From NCBI GenBank assembly GCA_017400025.1, contig JAFQAF010000003.1:1-6241 (forward strand): DNA of 6,241 nucleotides, written 5' to 3'. Positions 6,229 through 6,241 of the stretch are shown piece after piece. The stretch's first letter is position 1, and each line of letters begins with the position of its first letter. This DNA comes from Oscillospiraceae bacterium. GTDB taxonomy: Bacteria; Bacillota_A; Clostridia; Oscillospirales; Ruminococcaceae. The translations under genes were made by a program, and so were the position numbers. The notes under the pieces were generated by a model. That model had not been told where the DNA came from. It saw only the letters and a list, made by a program, of their open reading frames with translations, and made no database searches.

Positions 6229-6241
6229 GTAATTATACAAA

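Noticed and set aside
1..6241. Search for CRISPR arrays, tRNA/rRNA genes, insertion sequences, toxin-antitoxin or defence modules
   Set aside because: No repeated spacer units, cloverleaf sequences, transposase motifs, terminal repeats or defence domains were seen; the window is compact chromosomal gene content.

Overview
The window reads as a dense stretch of a Firmicutes (Clostridia) chromosome, most likely from an Oscillospirales/Ruminococcus-like gut anaerobe. Pointers to this are the moderate GC, the AGGAG-type ribosome binding sites, and the TrmK/Nif3 (YqfN/YqfO) pair followed by a full-length RqcH/NFACT protein. The species is an inference. All credible genes lie on the + strand; there are no RNA genes, mobile elements, CRISPR arrays or long repeats.

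Layout. (1) 1-1041: the 3' end of a sensor histidine kinase gene (cut by the window edge), then a two-TM YcxB-like membrane protein of unknown function, closed by a 13-bp hairpin with a weak T tail. (2) 1042-1165: a regulatory gap with a perfect TGTGA-N6-TCACA palindrome (CRP/FNR type) just upstream of an extended -10 promoter. (3) 1166-2082: a small DUF1858 protein with a CxxC motif whose stop overlaps the start of trmK (tRNA m1A22 methyltransferase); a clear intrinsic terminator follows. (4) 2083-6228: nif3 (dinuclear-metal hydrolase-like), rqcH (ribosome quality control) and a multi-TM GT-C-type glycosyltransferase-like protein, tightly spaced (9 nt and 1 nt). The operon ends at a strong terminator whose hairpin contains the last stop codon.

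How it fits together. Two transcription units have a translation or RNA theme: TrmK modifies tRNA, and RqcH tags stalled nascent chains with alanine. The DUF1858 gene sits under a CRP/FNR-type site and is translationally coupled to trmK, so redox or nitrosative input may reach tRNA modification. That link is a hypothesis. The membrane glycosyltransferase-like gene is not obviously related to rqcH, although the spacing indicates co-transcription.

No wholly new multi-gene system is visible. The most interesting signals are the operator-like palindrome with the coupled DUF1858-trmK pair, and the uncharacterised membrane genes at both ends.
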